Positions 51,281-59,971 of a stretch of 64,000 nt of DNA are shown piece by piece. The stretch comes from Streptomyces sp. 11x1 (GTDB lineage Bacteria > Actinomycetota > Actinomycetes > Streptomycetales > Streptomycetaceae). The translations under genes were made by a program, and so were the position numbers. The stretch is from positions 1 through 64,000 of the forward strand of contig NZ_CP122459.1 of assembly GCF_032598905.1 (NCBI RefSeq), read 5' to 3'. Numbering within the stretch: the stretch's first letter is position 1; each line of letters begins with the position of its first letter. The notes beneath the pieces were generated by a model. The model saw only the letters and a program-made list of their open reading frames with translations. It was not told the DNA's origin and searched no databases.

Positions 51281-51718
51281 ATGGCCACACGCTTCTTCAC
51301 CTTCGCCGCAGCACGCATCACGGGCCACGACGCCGCCGGCGATCCCTTGCCGGGCTCGGTGCTCGACCTTCCCGTGCATGGTCTCGCCCAGGTTGCACCG
51401 GACTCCGCATCGCACTGCGGCGAGCGGTTCACTCTCCTCCTGGCCCTCGCCGAGTCCCCCGCGCTCCCCCGCACCGACGAGGGATGGGGGCACGATGTGC
51501 TGCTGTGGGATCCGTCCCCGGTACCGCCGTTCAGTGGCCACCGGGAGGTGTGGCTGCACAGGGTCGCCCTGAGCCTCCAGGACATCGGTTCGGGCTGCGT
51601 AAGCCTCTTCGGACCCGCCTGGGGTCGGTCCTTCCACCTGGAGCGCAAGCCGCCCGTCCCGTTCGCAGGCGGGGACTGCCCCGACTGGGACCTGCTGGTT
51701 CCGGCGGGAACCGTCTGA
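51281..51718 (+). CDS. Unknown beta-rich protein
   Basis: The 145-residue product starts MATRFFTFAAARITGHDAAG, contains HCGERFTLLLALAESPALPR and REVWLHRVALSLQDIGSGCV and ends WDLLVPAGTV. It follows the previous gene by 15 bases with GAGGGG before the ATG, so the two form an operon. It is unrecognised. Confidence 0.78.
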   Translation: MATRFFTFAAARITGHDAAGDPLPGSVLDLPVHGLAQVAPDSASHCGERFTLLLALAESPALPRTDEGWGHDVLLWDPSPVPPFSGHREVWLHRVALSLQDIGSGCVSLFGPAWGRSFHLERKPPVPFAGGDCPDWDLLVPAGTV

Positions 51719-51768
51719 ACGAGCCATGGCGGCCGTGCGCGCCTGCGGCGGCCGCCATACTCGTGTGC

Positions 51769-52434
51769 ATGGATCAGACGCCCAGCACTCCGTTCGAAGC
51801 CCTCTTCGGCGCCCCCGCGCCCTCTGCGGACGTCCGGGCGGAGCCCATGCACTTCGAATCGGTCGGTAAGAGCTGTGACTTCTGCATCGAGGGGTTGGTG
51901 GGAGCGACGCACGAGCCAGCCGTGTGGGCATACCCGTGCGGGGAGGCCGTGCGCAAGGTGCCGTTGGGCGAGTTCGGCGCCACGGTCGACTTCCCGATCC
52001 AGGCCGGCCTTTGGTACGCGTGCGCGCGCTGCCACCGCTACATCAAGGGCAACGGCTGGGCGGCGCTGGCCAAGGCTATGGGCTTCCCGGAGGGCGACGC
52101 CGGCAGCGACATGTGGCAGGCGTTCCGGGTCGCGCGGAAGAAGGGGCCTGGGTACGCCTGGCCGCTCGTCGCAGCCAAGACGCCGGACGTCTATCCGGCG
52201 GCCGCGAACGCCTGGCGAGACGTGGTCGCCGAGTATGACGGAGAGGCGCGCGCGGCCCTGGAGTCGGTGCGGCTCGTCACCGTCATCCTGGGCACGCTGT
52301 ACGGACGTACGGCCACGGAAGAGACCGTCGAGTACCTGCGCGACACCGTGGGCCCGGACGTGGTGACAAGGTTCCGGGGCCGGCTGGGCAACGAGACGAA
52401 CGTGGCGGTGTACTCCGACGCCTCAGCCGCGTGA
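51769..52434 (+). CDS. Zinc-ribbon protein, unknown function
   Basis: ATG 51769 lies seven bases after CATACT, a leaderless form. The 221-residue product has KSCDFCIEG and WYACARCHRYIKG as two CxxC pairs, with AYPCGEAV between them. A helical C-terminal half (ALESVRLVTVILGTLYGRTA, VEYLRDTVGPDVVTRFRGRL) follows. It is unrecognised. Confidence 0.78.
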   Translation: MDQTPSTPFEALFGAPAPSADVRAEPMHFESVGKSCDFCIEGLVGATHEPAVWAYPCGEAVRKVPLGEFGATVDFPIQAGLWYACARCHRYIKGNGWAALAKAMGFPEGDAGSDMWQAFRVARKKGPGYAWPLVAAKTPDVYPAAANAWRDVVAEYDGEARAALESVRLVTVILGTLYGRTATEETVEYLRDTVGPDVVTRFRGRLGNETNVAVYSDASAA

Positions 52435-52440
52435 CCGCGG

Positions 52441-52893
52441 CTACTTGATCGGGTGGGCGTCGAGCCAGTCCGCCAGGTCGTGCGCCGACCCGAACACCTT
52501 CGGCCGGTTGGTGCCGTAGGCCTCGGCGCCCTGGTCCTCGCCGACGGCCAGGCCCTCCTCCATCGTGTCGATGAGGTTGTAGGCCTCGGTCCAGAACTCC
52601 GGGCCGACACTCTTCTCGGCGTTCATCGCCTTACGCAGGTCACGAGCCGAGTCCACGATGGTGTTCATCTTGTCCCAGCACGTTCCGGCTTCCTTCGTGC
52701 ACACGTCGTCGAGGTACGCGGTTGCGGCGACGTCCTTGAAGGCCTTCGAGGCCTCGCTGAAGCTGGGTGCCTTCGCTGACGCGGCCGCCGGCTTCTTCGC
52801 GTCGGCATCCGCATCTCCCCCGCACCCGGACACTCCTACTGCGGCCACGACGGCGAACGTGATGCTCGCGGCGGCCCCCCACCCCTTGATCAT
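52441..52893 (-). CDS. Secreted lipoprotein
   Basis: The 150-residue product has a signal peptide (IKGWGAAASITFAVVAAVGV) and lipobox VSGC, then a polar linker. The mature part has paired cysteines (DDVCTKEAGTCWDKM) and helices (SFSEASKAFKDVAATAYLDD, NLIDTMEEGLAVGED). A lipid anchor at Cys 24 is expected. It lies directly after traB in the same direction, though a hairpin separates them. Confidence 0.82.
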   Translation of the reverse strand: MIKGWGAAASITFAVVAAVGVSGCGGDADADAKKPAAASAKAPSFSEASKAFKDVAATAYLDDVCTKEAGTCWDKMNTIVDSARDLRKAMNAEKSVGPEFWTEAYNLIDTMEEGLAVGEDQGAEAYGTNRPKVFGSAHDLADWLDAHPIK

Positions 52894-52905
52894 GCGCAGA
52901 TCATG

Positions 52906-52933
52906 CCACGGCCCCGCCGGGGCGGGGCCGTGG
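52906..52933 (-). terminator. Hairpin after traB
   Basis: CCACGGCCCCGCC pairs perfectly with its complement across a two-base centre (13-bp arms). It is located between the end of traB (52942) and the start of the lipoprotein gene (52893) and probably ends the traB transcript. Confidence 0.88.
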
Positions 52934-52941
52934 TGAGTTAT

Positions 52942-54897
52942 TCAGCCGCTGACGGTGGCTGAATCGCTGCGCTGGTCCGCGGCCGCGACTTTCGCGACGT
53001 GGCGGGGTGCAGTGATCCAGACCTGCGAGCGGTCGCGGGTTCCAGACTGCGCAATGTGTCCCTTGCTGGCCCACACCTGCAGAGTGTCGCTGATGCCCCC
53101 GCGAGAGGACACGCCGTCCGGCTGGAGCGCCTGCAGCTCCTTGATGGTGATGCCGCGGCTCCCTGCCTTCTCCATGGCCTGCCACAGCTCGTGACGGTTG
53201 TCGGGAACCTCGCTGCCGTCCGGGAACGTGGGCACGGCGCGCAGGACCGGCCGACCGCCACCCGGCCCGGACGGCGGAGTTGGGGGCGTGGGCGGCTTCG
53301 GCGGGGTCGGGTCGTCGTCCGGCTCGGGCTCGATCGCCGGGTGCGCTCGGGCCTCCACCTCGATAGCGTCGAGCGCGTACCGGTGGGTCATCGCTCCGAT
53401 GTCGTCCGAGGTCATCAGGTAGCCGCGCGACTCCACGGGCTCCTGGTTCTCCCGGTCCCAGCGCAGGAACTTGCCCGGCGCGTCCAGCTCACCGAGCGTC
53501 CAGCCGTCGCCATGAGCGCCGGGGCCGAAGATGAGGTTCGCGGTCGTCGACTCCTTGGCGCCCAGGCCGAGGCGCACCTGGTACTGCTGACGGCCGTCCG
53601 TGGATCCGCCGAACACCTTGTTGGACGGCGACTGCGTCGCGCAGACCAGAGTGATGCCGACGAACCGCGCGATCTGCAGGAGAGACTCAACGAGCTTGGC
53701 GGCTGCGGGCACCTGCCGCACGAGCTCGGCCAGCTCGTCGATGAAGACGAACCAGGCGGGCCCGTGCTCGCCGGGCACCCACTTCTTGACCGGCCTGCCC
53801 AGCTTCTCGCTGAGATCGCCCAGATACTTGCCGCGCCGCTGGACCTCCGCCCGGATCACCTTGAGCAGCTGCATGGCGCGGCTGGGGCTGTCGGCCAGGC
53901 CAAGGGCGCAGTTCCGCCACGGGCCCAGCTCGACCGCGCCCGGCTTGAGGTCGATGAGCATGACCTCGGCGTCCCGGCAGGCTACCGCCCAGGCGATGAG
54001 CACGTTGAGCAGGCCCGACTTGCCGCTGTCGGTCGCCCCGCCGATGAGGACGTGGTTGTAGAGCATGGCGATCCGGACGAGTTCGCCGTAGGCATCGACG
54101 CCGAGCTCCGCCGGCTCCAGGCACGTCGACGTCGCCGGGCCGGGCCACGGGATCGGCTCGGCGAGCGGGTCGGTCTCGTACAGGGTGACGATCAGCTCGT
54201 TGTCGTGCTCGCCCCGGGACAGGCGCACCCGACCGGGCAGCCCCAGGTTGTTGGCGAACTGCTCCTTGGCCGCGATGACCTTCTGCGGGGCGGTGTGGCG
54301 GCCGGCGGGCAGCTCGACCGTCGCGCGCCATCCGAAAGGCGTGTAGTCGAGCGACGTCACGTTCACCTCGGCCACGGACAGCATGGCGACGAGGGCCTTG
54401 ACGAGCTTGGTCTCCTCGCGGGTGGCGCCGGTCAGGCTCGGCCCCTCGGTGTTCGTGCCGAGACCAGCGGCGGTGACTCCGGCCTTTGCTGCCTTCACCT
54501 GCAGGGACATGCGCTCGTTGCGCTGCTTCGTCAGCCACGGCCCGTAGACGGCGTACGCGGCACCTCCGGTGACGGTGGCCGCGATCAGGGACGGGACGGA
54601 CGGGCCCAGGGCGGCCCCGACCCAGGTGTTCGCCAGGACGACGGTGCCGCCCGCGCCCGCGCTGGCGATGCCCTTGTGCTTGGCGGTGAGGCCCTTCCAG
54701 CCGAGCGCGGCCGCGCCCAGGGTGGCGAGGCCGTAGGCGGCGTGCTCCTGCCAGGTGACTCCGGTGACGTGATGCCACCAGGACATGGCGGTCAGGCCGA
54801 GATCGGCGGCCGCCGGGGCGAGTTCGAAGCGGCGGCGGAAGGTGTAGCGGGCAACGGCGATACCCGTCGCACGGGCACGCCCCAGGGACGGGGACAT
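52942..54897 (-). CDS. traB: TraB-type FtsK/SpoIIIE-like DNA translocase for conjugation
   Basis: The 651-residue product has hydrophobic segments near 52-68 and 82-120, Walker A GGATDSGKS at 286-294, Walker B FVFIDE at 383-388 and ATQSP downstream. The middle matches FtsK/SpoIIIE motors. After a Pro-rich linker (PTPPKPPTPPTPP) the last 85 residues form a winged-helix (GSRGITIKELQALQ, ISDTLQVWASKGHI), the sequence-reading gamma-like domain that recognises clt repeats in Streptomyces TraB. It moves double-stranded DNA between mycelial cells. CGGAGG precedes ATG 54897. Confidence 0.9.
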   Translation of the reverse strand: MSPSLGRARATGIAVARYTFRRRFELAPAAADLGLTAMSWWHHVTGVTWQEHAAYGLATLGAAALGWKGLTAKHKGIASAGAGGTVVLANTWVGAALGPSVPSLIAATVTGGAAYAVYGPWLTKQRNERMSLQVKAAKAGVTAAGLGTNTEGPSLTGATREETKLVKALVAMLSVAEVNVTSLDYTPFGWRATVELPAGRHTAPQKVIAAKEQFANNLGLPGRVRLSRGEHDNELIVTLYETDPLAEPIPWPGPATSTCLEPAELGVDAYGELVRIAMLYNHVLIGGATDSGKSGLLNVLIAWAVACRDAEVMLIDLKPGAVELGPWRNCALGLADSPSRAMQLLKVIRAEVQRRGKYLGDLSEKLGRPVKKWVPGEHGPAWFVFIDELAELVRQVPAAAKLVESLLQIARFVGITLVCATQSPSNKVFGGSTDGRQQYQVRLGLGAKESTTANLIFGPGAHGDGWTLGELDAPGKFLRWDRENQEPVESRGYLMTSDDIGAMTHRYALDAIEVEARAHPAIEPEPDDDPTPPKPPTPPTPPSGPGGGRPVLRAVPTFPDGSEVPDNRHELWQAMEKAGSRGITIKELQALQPDGVSSRGGISDTLQVWASKGHIAQSGTRDRSQVWITAPRHVAKVAAADQRSDSATVSG

Positions 54898-54962
54898 GGA
54901 GGCCTCCGGGAAGTGACGTGACGGGAAGTGAGCGCAAAACCCCAGGTCGGGGGCGCTTCACG

Positions 54963-55025
54963 TCACGTCAGCGGCAGCTTGGAGGCCGTCGGGACGTCGG
55001 TCGGGTAGATCGTGCTGTGCAGCAT
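54963..55025 (-). CDS. Possible 20-residue ORF upstream of traB
   Basis: ATG 55025 with GGAG upstream encodes MLHSTIYPTDVPTASKLPLT. It ends 65 bases before traB. Small coupled ORFs occur before transfer genes on Streptomyces elements, so it may be real, but its size prevents certainty. Confidence 0.35.
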   Translation of the reverse strand: MLHSTIYPTDVPTASKLPLT

Positions 55026-55113
55026 CGCGGGCTCCCAGTCGTGTGTACGGCCGGGGGCGGGTTCGCTGTGTCCCACTCCGGCCAACAACCCCGTAGGGCT
55101 GTGGTGTTGATGA

Positions 55114-55455
55114 TCAGGGTAGCGCGGCAGCCGCAACGAGAGGGCGTGTGAGTTCCGGCACCAGGTGCTCAAGGAACGCTTCCTCCAGCGTTCCGAGGGT
55201 CGGCGCGGGGCTGGTCGACCAGCCGCAGGCACACACCGCCGTGACACCACCCTCATCCGGGTAGCGGCGGGTCACCGGCCGGTGGCGGTCCCAGGCGTAG
55301 CTGTGGTCGGGGCAGACGTAGAGCGCGCCGGCTCCCGGCCCGGGGACCCCTCTCCAGCCGTTGGGCCAGGGCTGCGCCCAGTCGAAAACTGCGGGGCAGG
55401 CGGGTACGAGGCAGCCGCGCAGGACCACGGCGTCGAGGTGCTGCAGCGGGGCCAT
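55114..55455 (-). CDS. Small cysteine-rich protein upstream of traB
   Basis: ATG 55455 overlaps the preceding stop by one base (TGATG). The 113-residue product has LRGCLVPACPAVF, YVCPDHSYAW and AVCACGW, suggesting a zinc site. Longer frames upstream are shadow. It shares the leftward direction with traB and may belong to the transfer operon. Confidence 0.7.
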   Translation of the reverse strand: MAPLQHLDAVVLRGCLVPACPAVFDWAQPWPNGWRGVPGPGAGALYVCPDHSYAWDRHRPVTRRYPDEGGVTAVCACGWSTSPAPTLGTLEEAFLEHLVPELTRPLVAAAALP

Positions 55456-55682
55456 CACGCTGCAGCCGCGAGCAGCGGCACGAGTTCGACATCGGCCAGC
55501 TTCTCCCGGTACGCGCGGCGGCGGGCACGGTGAACGGCCCGGCGCGCGAGGCACAGTTCGCCGGGGCCGACGAGGCATTCGGGGCAGGCCACGCCGAAAG
55601 CACCGTGCCGGTACAAGCGCAGGGTCTCGTACAGCCCGTCCAGGACTGGGTCGGGGATGTTGCTGGCCGTGGGCAGCGGCAA
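55455..55682 (-). CDS. Small cysteine-containing protein
   Basis: TTG 55682 has GGAG six bases upstream. The 75-residue product has NIPDPVLDGLYETLRLYRHG, CPECLVGPGELCLARRAVH and a basic helix (RARRRAYREKLADVELVPLL). Three cysteines and a His could bind zinc. It is translationally coupled to the next leftward gene. Confidence 0.65.
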   Translation of the reverse strand: MPLPTASNIPDPVLDGLYETLRLYRHGAFGVACPECLVGPGELCLARRAVHRARRRAYREKLADVELVPLLAAAA

Positions 55683-55943
55683 GGGATGCTCCGGATGATG
55701 TGGCGTCCTGGCAAGGGCTGGGCCGATCCCGCTGACACGGGTGTTCCGCCCGGGGCCTGATGGCCTTCACCTCTTGGAGACGTGCCAGAGCGGCCAGGTA
55801 TTACAGCTCTCGAAACTCGGTCGAGGAGGGATGTAACGCGGCGGGTCCGTCTGTCGTCGTTGTGGTGAAGGGGGCGGCCGCAGGGCGCCCTGCGGTGGTA
55901 CTCGGGCACGTGCCCGACCGGAAGGCACGGGAGCCGAGGAGCT

Positions 55944-56483
55944 GTGAGTCATGGGACGGCGAAGCCGGAATCGTCGCGGTATCCGCTACACAGTGAATGC
56001 TTTCGGGCCGAATATCGGAAGCTGCTCGGGTTCACCATGCAGAAATTTCGGCTGGCGGAGTCGGATGCCGAGGATATCGTCATGAAGCTGGCTGAGGAGT
56101 CCTGTAAGCACGAATTCACGGACGTTGAGGGAGTCCGGAAATTCTTCTGGAGCCGGATCATCGCCCGCGGCATCGACTTCCTCCGGGCCCGGAAGCGGAT
56201 GGCCGACCTCCTGCAGGCGGCGGCCGCCGCGGTGGGGTGCGCACCGGACGAGCGGGGCGGAGACCCGGCGGCCTCCGTACCCGATCGCCTCTTCGCCCTG
56301 GAGCTACTGGCCCAACTGCCGGACAAGGAACGGGAGTACGCGGCAACGATCCTGGCGGGCCTGACGCCCGAGGAGTTGGCGGAGCAGCTCGGGATCAAGC
56401 CAGGTGCGGAACGGGTGCGTCGGCACCGCCTCACCGAAAAGATCAAGACCCTCGCCACGGAGAGCCGGGAGGCGCAGCGATGA
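55944..56483 (+). CDS. Sigma-70 family (ECF-like) factor, second copy
   Basis: GTG 55944 lies after GAGGAG. The 179-residue product has region 2 (AEDIVMKLAEESCKHEF, RKFFWSRIIARGIDFLRARK) and region 4 (LALELLAQLPDKEREYAATI-like residues with LTPEELAEQLGIKPGAERVR). Region 2 is short, so promoter melting ability is uncertain. It is unlike the sigma factor at 2402. Its stop overlaps the next start as ATGA. Confidence 0.78.
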   Translation: MSHGTAKPESSRYPLHSECFRAEYRKLLGFTMQKFRLAESDAEDIVMKLAEESCKHEFTDVEGVRKFFWSRIIARGIDFLRARKRMADLLQAAAAAVGCAPDERGGDPAASVPDRLFALELLAQLPDKEREYAATILAGLTPEELAEQLGIKPGAERVRRHRLTEKIKTLATESREAQR

Positions 56484-57550
56484 CCAACGAACAGAGTCCC
56501 GACTTCACCCCCGCCACGCCGTCCGAGGATGTTCGTCTCATGCAGTTCGGAATTCACCCCGACGACCTTATTGCCAGCGATTTTGACGACGATCCGCATT
56601 CACTGACGCTCGCCGTCCTACGTGAAGCAGCAGAACATTTCAGCAGCCCGTTCGAGCCCGCAGACGTGACCGACGAGGAAATCAAGGAGAAGGCGGCTTC
56701 TATCTTCGGCGAGGAATTCTCCGAAGTTCCCGCAGAGATCGAAGAGCCTGAAGAAGAGAGTAGCCCCGACCCCAATGCCACCTCGGGGACTTATTGGTTC
56801 ACCCCCTTCGAATTCTCCCTGCGCCTGCCGCCGTTGCGTGTTCTGAGCGCGCAAGATGACGCGACGGCGTTTTGGTTCTTCCCCGAGCATGGTGATCGAG
56901 AGCCAACGCACCGAAAGCTGCGCAGCCCCGCAGCCTCCTGGTGGCTTGGGCTGTCAATCCCGCACCTGCTGACCGAACGAAGGGAACGCCTGGCTGCTGA
57001 ACTCGACGTCCGCTCGACGCGCTGGCTTACTGCGATGCAGGGACCGAGCATCCAAGTCGAGGGGCTGAGCGAGCAGCACTCGTTCGTGCTGGCACTGCCG
57101 CAGCGACTCGATGCCACCTGGGTTACCTGCAGGCACTGCTCCTGCGAGCAACCTTCCTGCTCCGGCAAGTTGCCGCGGAGTACGTCGGAAACCCTGCTGG
57201 TGCTGCTTGATTCCATCCCAGCGCGCACCACCGCAGTCGCCCCCTGGAAGCAGCGCAGTGCGGCGGCCGGCGAGTACCGGTGGCGAAGCCAGGACAGGCT
57301 TCGCAGGTGGCTTGAGGAGGTGACAGAGCATCTGAGTGAGCGCAGGGGAGTAACGCGCAACGATGTAGGAGCAGTGCTCTGGCTAGCCGACCCACGGTCA
57401 CCATCCAACTCCCCTGGCGCCGCTGTGCTGGTCCCTGTCCCTGAGTGGCTGCAGCCTGCCCGAGACCACTTGCCGCAACTTTCACAGCTTTGGGACTCCA
57501 CGCTACGAACTCATCTTGCACGCGAAATAAACGATGCTTGCAGGCAATGA
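56480..57550 (+). CDS. Unknown partner protein of second sigma operon
   Basis: The 356-residue product starts with an acidic region (DVRLMQFGIHPDDLIASDFD, DVTDEEIKEKAASIFGEEFS, EEPEEESSPD). The main part contains PFEFSLRLPPLRVLSAQDDA, a Cys cluster VTCRHCSCEQPSC and a C-terminal helix. The GC content is lower than the neighbours. Translation is coupled to the sigma factor, so an anti-sigma or co-regulator role is plausible. It is unrecognised. Confidence 0.78.
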   Translation: MTNEQSPDFTPATPSEDVRLMQFGIHPDDLIASDFDDDPHSLTLAVLREAAEHFSSPFEPADVTDEEIKEKAASIFGEEFSEVPAEIEEPEEESSPDPNATSGTYWFTPFEFSLRLPPLRVLSAQDDATAFWFFPEHGDREPTHRKLRSPAASWWLGLSIPHLLTERRERLAAELDVRSTRWLTAMQGPSIQVEGLSEQHSFVLALPQRLDATWVTCRHCSCEQPSCSGKLPRSTSETLLVLLDSIPARTTAVAPWKQRSAAAGEYRWRSQDRLRRWLEEVTEHLSERRGVTRNDVGAVLWLADPRSPSNSPGAAVLVPVPEWLQPARDHLPQLSQLWDSTLRTHLAREINDACRQ

Positions 57551-57613
57551 CTGCGCAGCAATTAACCCGCCAAATGTGGTTCGGGAGGTTCGCAGATTAG
57601 TAAGTAAAACTAG

Positions 57614-57635
57614 AGCGTGCCGTAGACGGCACGCT
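57614..57635. terminator. Hairpin after the second sigma operon
   Basis: AGCGTGCCGT and ACGGCACGCT form 10-bp arms around AG. It lies 64 bases after the 57550 stop. Because the loop is only two bases it could also be a protein-binding dyad. The rest of 57551-57987 holds no gene. Confidence 0.6.
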
Positions 57636-57913
57636 ATTCGGCATGTCGGCGTGCATTTCCCTCGCGGGATCGGGCGCGACGCGCGCGCCCAGGCCAGCAC
57701 GGCGGCCGCCGGGGCGGCCAATCCCCCAAAGTTCGCTAATCCTAGTGAACCACCTGAAAAGCGACCGACAGAACGGGCCTCACGGGGGCCGATCGCGGAT
57801 GCCTGCGGGTGATCGGGTCACCGGAGCCCCGAAAGGCCGCCAGCGGGGCGTACGGCGCCGCCCGGCTCCCCTACTCCCCCGGCCGGGCTAGCATCATGCG
57901 CTTAGGCTCGCCT

Positions 57914-57943
57914 TACCTCCTATTCGTGGAAGAATACGAGGTA
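57914..57943. promoter_or_regulatory. Dyad upstream of the integrase
   Basis: TACCTCCTATTC and GAATACGAGGTA are 12-bp arms with one mismatch and a six-base centre. The dyad lies 45 bases before the integrase start and may be its operator or part of its promoter. Confidence 0.5.
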
Positions 57944-57987
57944 GTGAGGGGCAGTCAGGGAAACCGACAGATGCCAGGGGAGCCGGC

Positions 57988-59262
57988 GTGACGACAGCGA
58001 CGGAAGCGACCGACCCGGACGACATCGTCTATGGCGAGATCGTCGACGACGAGGTCCCCGCGCACCTTCCGGACCGCGCCGCAGACGAGCCCGCCGCACC
58101 CCGCTACCGAGTCACCCGGAACACCATCCTGGGGCCGGGGGAACTGCCACCGCGCGTCGAAGAGCATTCCGGGTTCACCGAGGATGACTTCCGAGTCTCC
58201 GAGCGCACCCGCGAGCGTCTGCGCCGCGCCGCGGGCGGCCGCTCCCGCAACACCCGGATCAACCGCGACTCCACGCGGAACCGTTTCCAAGCCTGGTGTG
58301 AAGCCAACGGGCGGATTGCTCAGCCCTCCACCACCGCAGCACACATCGCCGAGTACATCGGCACCCTGATGGACACCGGTCAGCCGAACGGGACCCCCTA
58401 CAGCCCGGACACCCTGCTGGCCTACCTGTCCCGCATCCTCACCTGGTACCCCAAGGGCGAACGCCCGGACGGCTCGAAGATCCGCGACATCATCGAGGAC
58501 TACCGCGACCTGGAGTACCCGGCCGGGCTGAGCGACCAGGCCGCCGCGCTCACCCTGGAGCACCTGCTGCCGGTGCTCCACGCCATCGACGAGTCCACCC
58601 GCATCGGACGGCGGGACGCGGCCGCGCTCGTCGTCGGCTACCGGCTGCTGCTGCGCGGCATCGAGATCGCTGACCTGCCCAACGCCGACCTACGCCCGGT
58701 TCTCACCGGCCCGCGGCCCGGGGTATGGGTCCGGGTTGCCAAGACCAAGACCACCAACGCGAAGACCGCTGCGTGGCGCTTCTACGCCGACCGCGACGAC
58801 CTGCGCTTCGCCGGCCGCGTCGCCGCCTGGAAAGCCGACCTCGCCGAGCTCGGCGCGGACGCCCCTCACCTGCCCTTCCTGCGCGCCCTGACCAAGAAAG
58901 GAGACCTCCAGCTCGGCCGTGCCCACGCCACCGTCCGAGGCCTGCGTCTGTCCGGGCGCACCATCAACACGATCATCCAGACCCGGGCGGCCGCTGCCGG
59001 AAAGGAGATCATCGGCGGGCTGCCGGTGCGCTCGCACTCGCTGCGAGTGGGCGCCAACAACGACCTCAAGCGCGGCGGAGTCTCCAGGACCCGCCGCAAC
59101 GAAGAGGGACGCTGGTCCCCGGACTCCCAGCTCACCGACACCACGTACAGCCGCGCGGACGCCCTGGCTGGCGCCCAGCAGGACGACGTGTTCGAGGCCG
59201 TGCCGCTGTACGGGCAGTGGCCGACGCCTGAGACGCCGTCCCACACTCCGCCGCGGGCCTGA
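57988..59262 (+). CDS. Tyrosine recombinase (phage integrase type)
   Basis: GTG 57988 gives 424 residues. The N-terminal part binds core sites (STRNRFQAWCEANGRIAQPS, TLLAYLSRILTWYPKGERPD). In the catalytic part LLLRGIEIADLPNADLRP gives the first Arg, AKTKTT the Lys region, RSHSLRVGAN at 348-357 the HxxR box, and TTYSRADALA holds the likely nucleophile Tyr 387. All key residues are in order. It can drive excision and insertion of the element. Confidence 0.88.
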   Translation: MTTATEATDPDDIVYGEIVDDEVPAHLPDRAADEPAAPRYRVTRNTILGPGELPPRVEEHSGFTEDDFRVSERTRERLRRAAGGRSRNTRINRDSTRNRFQAWCEANGRIAQPSTTAAHIAEYIGTLMDTGQPNGTPYSPDTLLAYLSRILTWYPKGERPDGSKIRDIIEDYRDLEYPAGLSDQAAALTLEHLLPVLHAIDESTRIGRRDAAALVVGYRLLLRGIEIADLPNADLRPVLTGPRPGVWVRVAKTKTTNAKTAAWRFYADRDDLRFAGRVAAWKADLAELGADAPHLPFLRALTKKGDLQLGRAHATVRGLRLSGRTINTIIQTRAAAAGKEIIGGLPVRSHSLRVGANNDLKRGGVSRTRRNEEGRWSPDSQLTDTTYSRADALAGAQQDDVFEAVPLYGQWPTPETPSHTPPRA

Positions 59263-59344
59263 CAGATGAACGGGAAACGTCAGGGTCAGGGCCATATTTT
59301 CAGGTAGGTGGTCCCGGTGTGGTCTCAGACGGCATACTCGATGC

Positions 59345-59584
59345 ATGGCTGGCATCGAGATCGACGACACCACCGCAGACGAGCTGCAGGCCCTGGCCGA
59401 CGCGGCGGGGCTGCCGCTGGATACCTACCTTGCGCAGGTGGCCCAGGAGAAGCGGCACGAGCGTGCGCTGAACGAGGGTGCGGCGATCTTCCGGCAGGTC
59501 ACCAGCGACCCGGAGACGATCGCCGCGTTCGACGCCGAATACGGGGCCCCCGCGCCGGCCCACACGGCACCGCGGGCGGCCTGA
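59345..59584 (+). CDS. Antitoxin-like small protein
   Basis: ATG 59345 encodes 79 residues: IEIDDTTADELQALADAAGL, PLDTYLAQVAQEKRHERALN, then an Ala-rich tail. The pattern is a ribbon-helix-helix or Phd-like antitoxin with a flexible C-terminus. The toxin-like gene follows three bases after the stop. Confidence 0.78.
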   Translation: MAGIEIDDTTADELQALADAAGLPLDTYLAQVAQEKRHERALNEGAAIFRQVTSDPETIAAFDAEYGAPAPAHTAPRAA

Positions 59585-59587
59585 CCT

Positions 59588-59971
59588 GTGCCTGGCGAGT
59601 ACTACGTCGACTACCGGTGGTTCCTGGAACGTCAGGCTGAGCTGCTGGACGACCTCGCGGTCAACGACTACTCCGTCTTCGTCGGCCTGGCCGCCCGGCA
59701 CAAGGTCGACCCGCCCCGCCATGACCAGCACCACCCGGATGCCTTCTGGCGGGCGGCCGTGATGCTGGAGGAGTGCGTTGTCCTCCGCCCCCTGCCCACT
59801 CGCAACGAGCTGTACGGCTTCGGCTTGGCCGTGGCGTACCTGGGGATGCACGGGGTGCGGGTAAACACGAAGTTCGAGGCGTGGCGCGAACTGATCGCCG
59901 ACATCACCGCTCTGCGGCTTGACTCGTTCACCATCGCCGAGCGGCTGCGCTCCCTGCGTATTCCTGATTGA
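59588..59971 (+). CDS. Fic/Doc-like toxin, degenerate active site
   Basis: GTG 59588 gives 127 residues. YYVDYRWFLERQAELLDDLA opens as in actinobacterial Fic-type toxins; PDAFWRAAVMLEECVVLRP and TRNELYGFGLAVAYLGMHGV occupy the place of the Fic core. The catalytic HxFxDGNKR is reduced to PLPTRNELYG, so AMP transfer or phosphorylation is doubtful. It is coupled to an antitoxin-like gene. Confidence 0.78.
   Translation: MPGEYYVDYRWFLERQAELLDDLAVNDYSVFVGLAARHKVDPPRHDQHHPDAFWRAAVMLEECVVLRPLPTRNELYGFGLAVAYLGMHGVRVNTKFEAWRELIADITALRLDSFTIAERLRSLRIPD

Noticed and set aside
52999..54921. 640-codon plus-strand frame opposite traB
   Set aside because: TraB on the other strand has Walker motifs and a winged helix; the plus frame has no start signal or recognisable domain.
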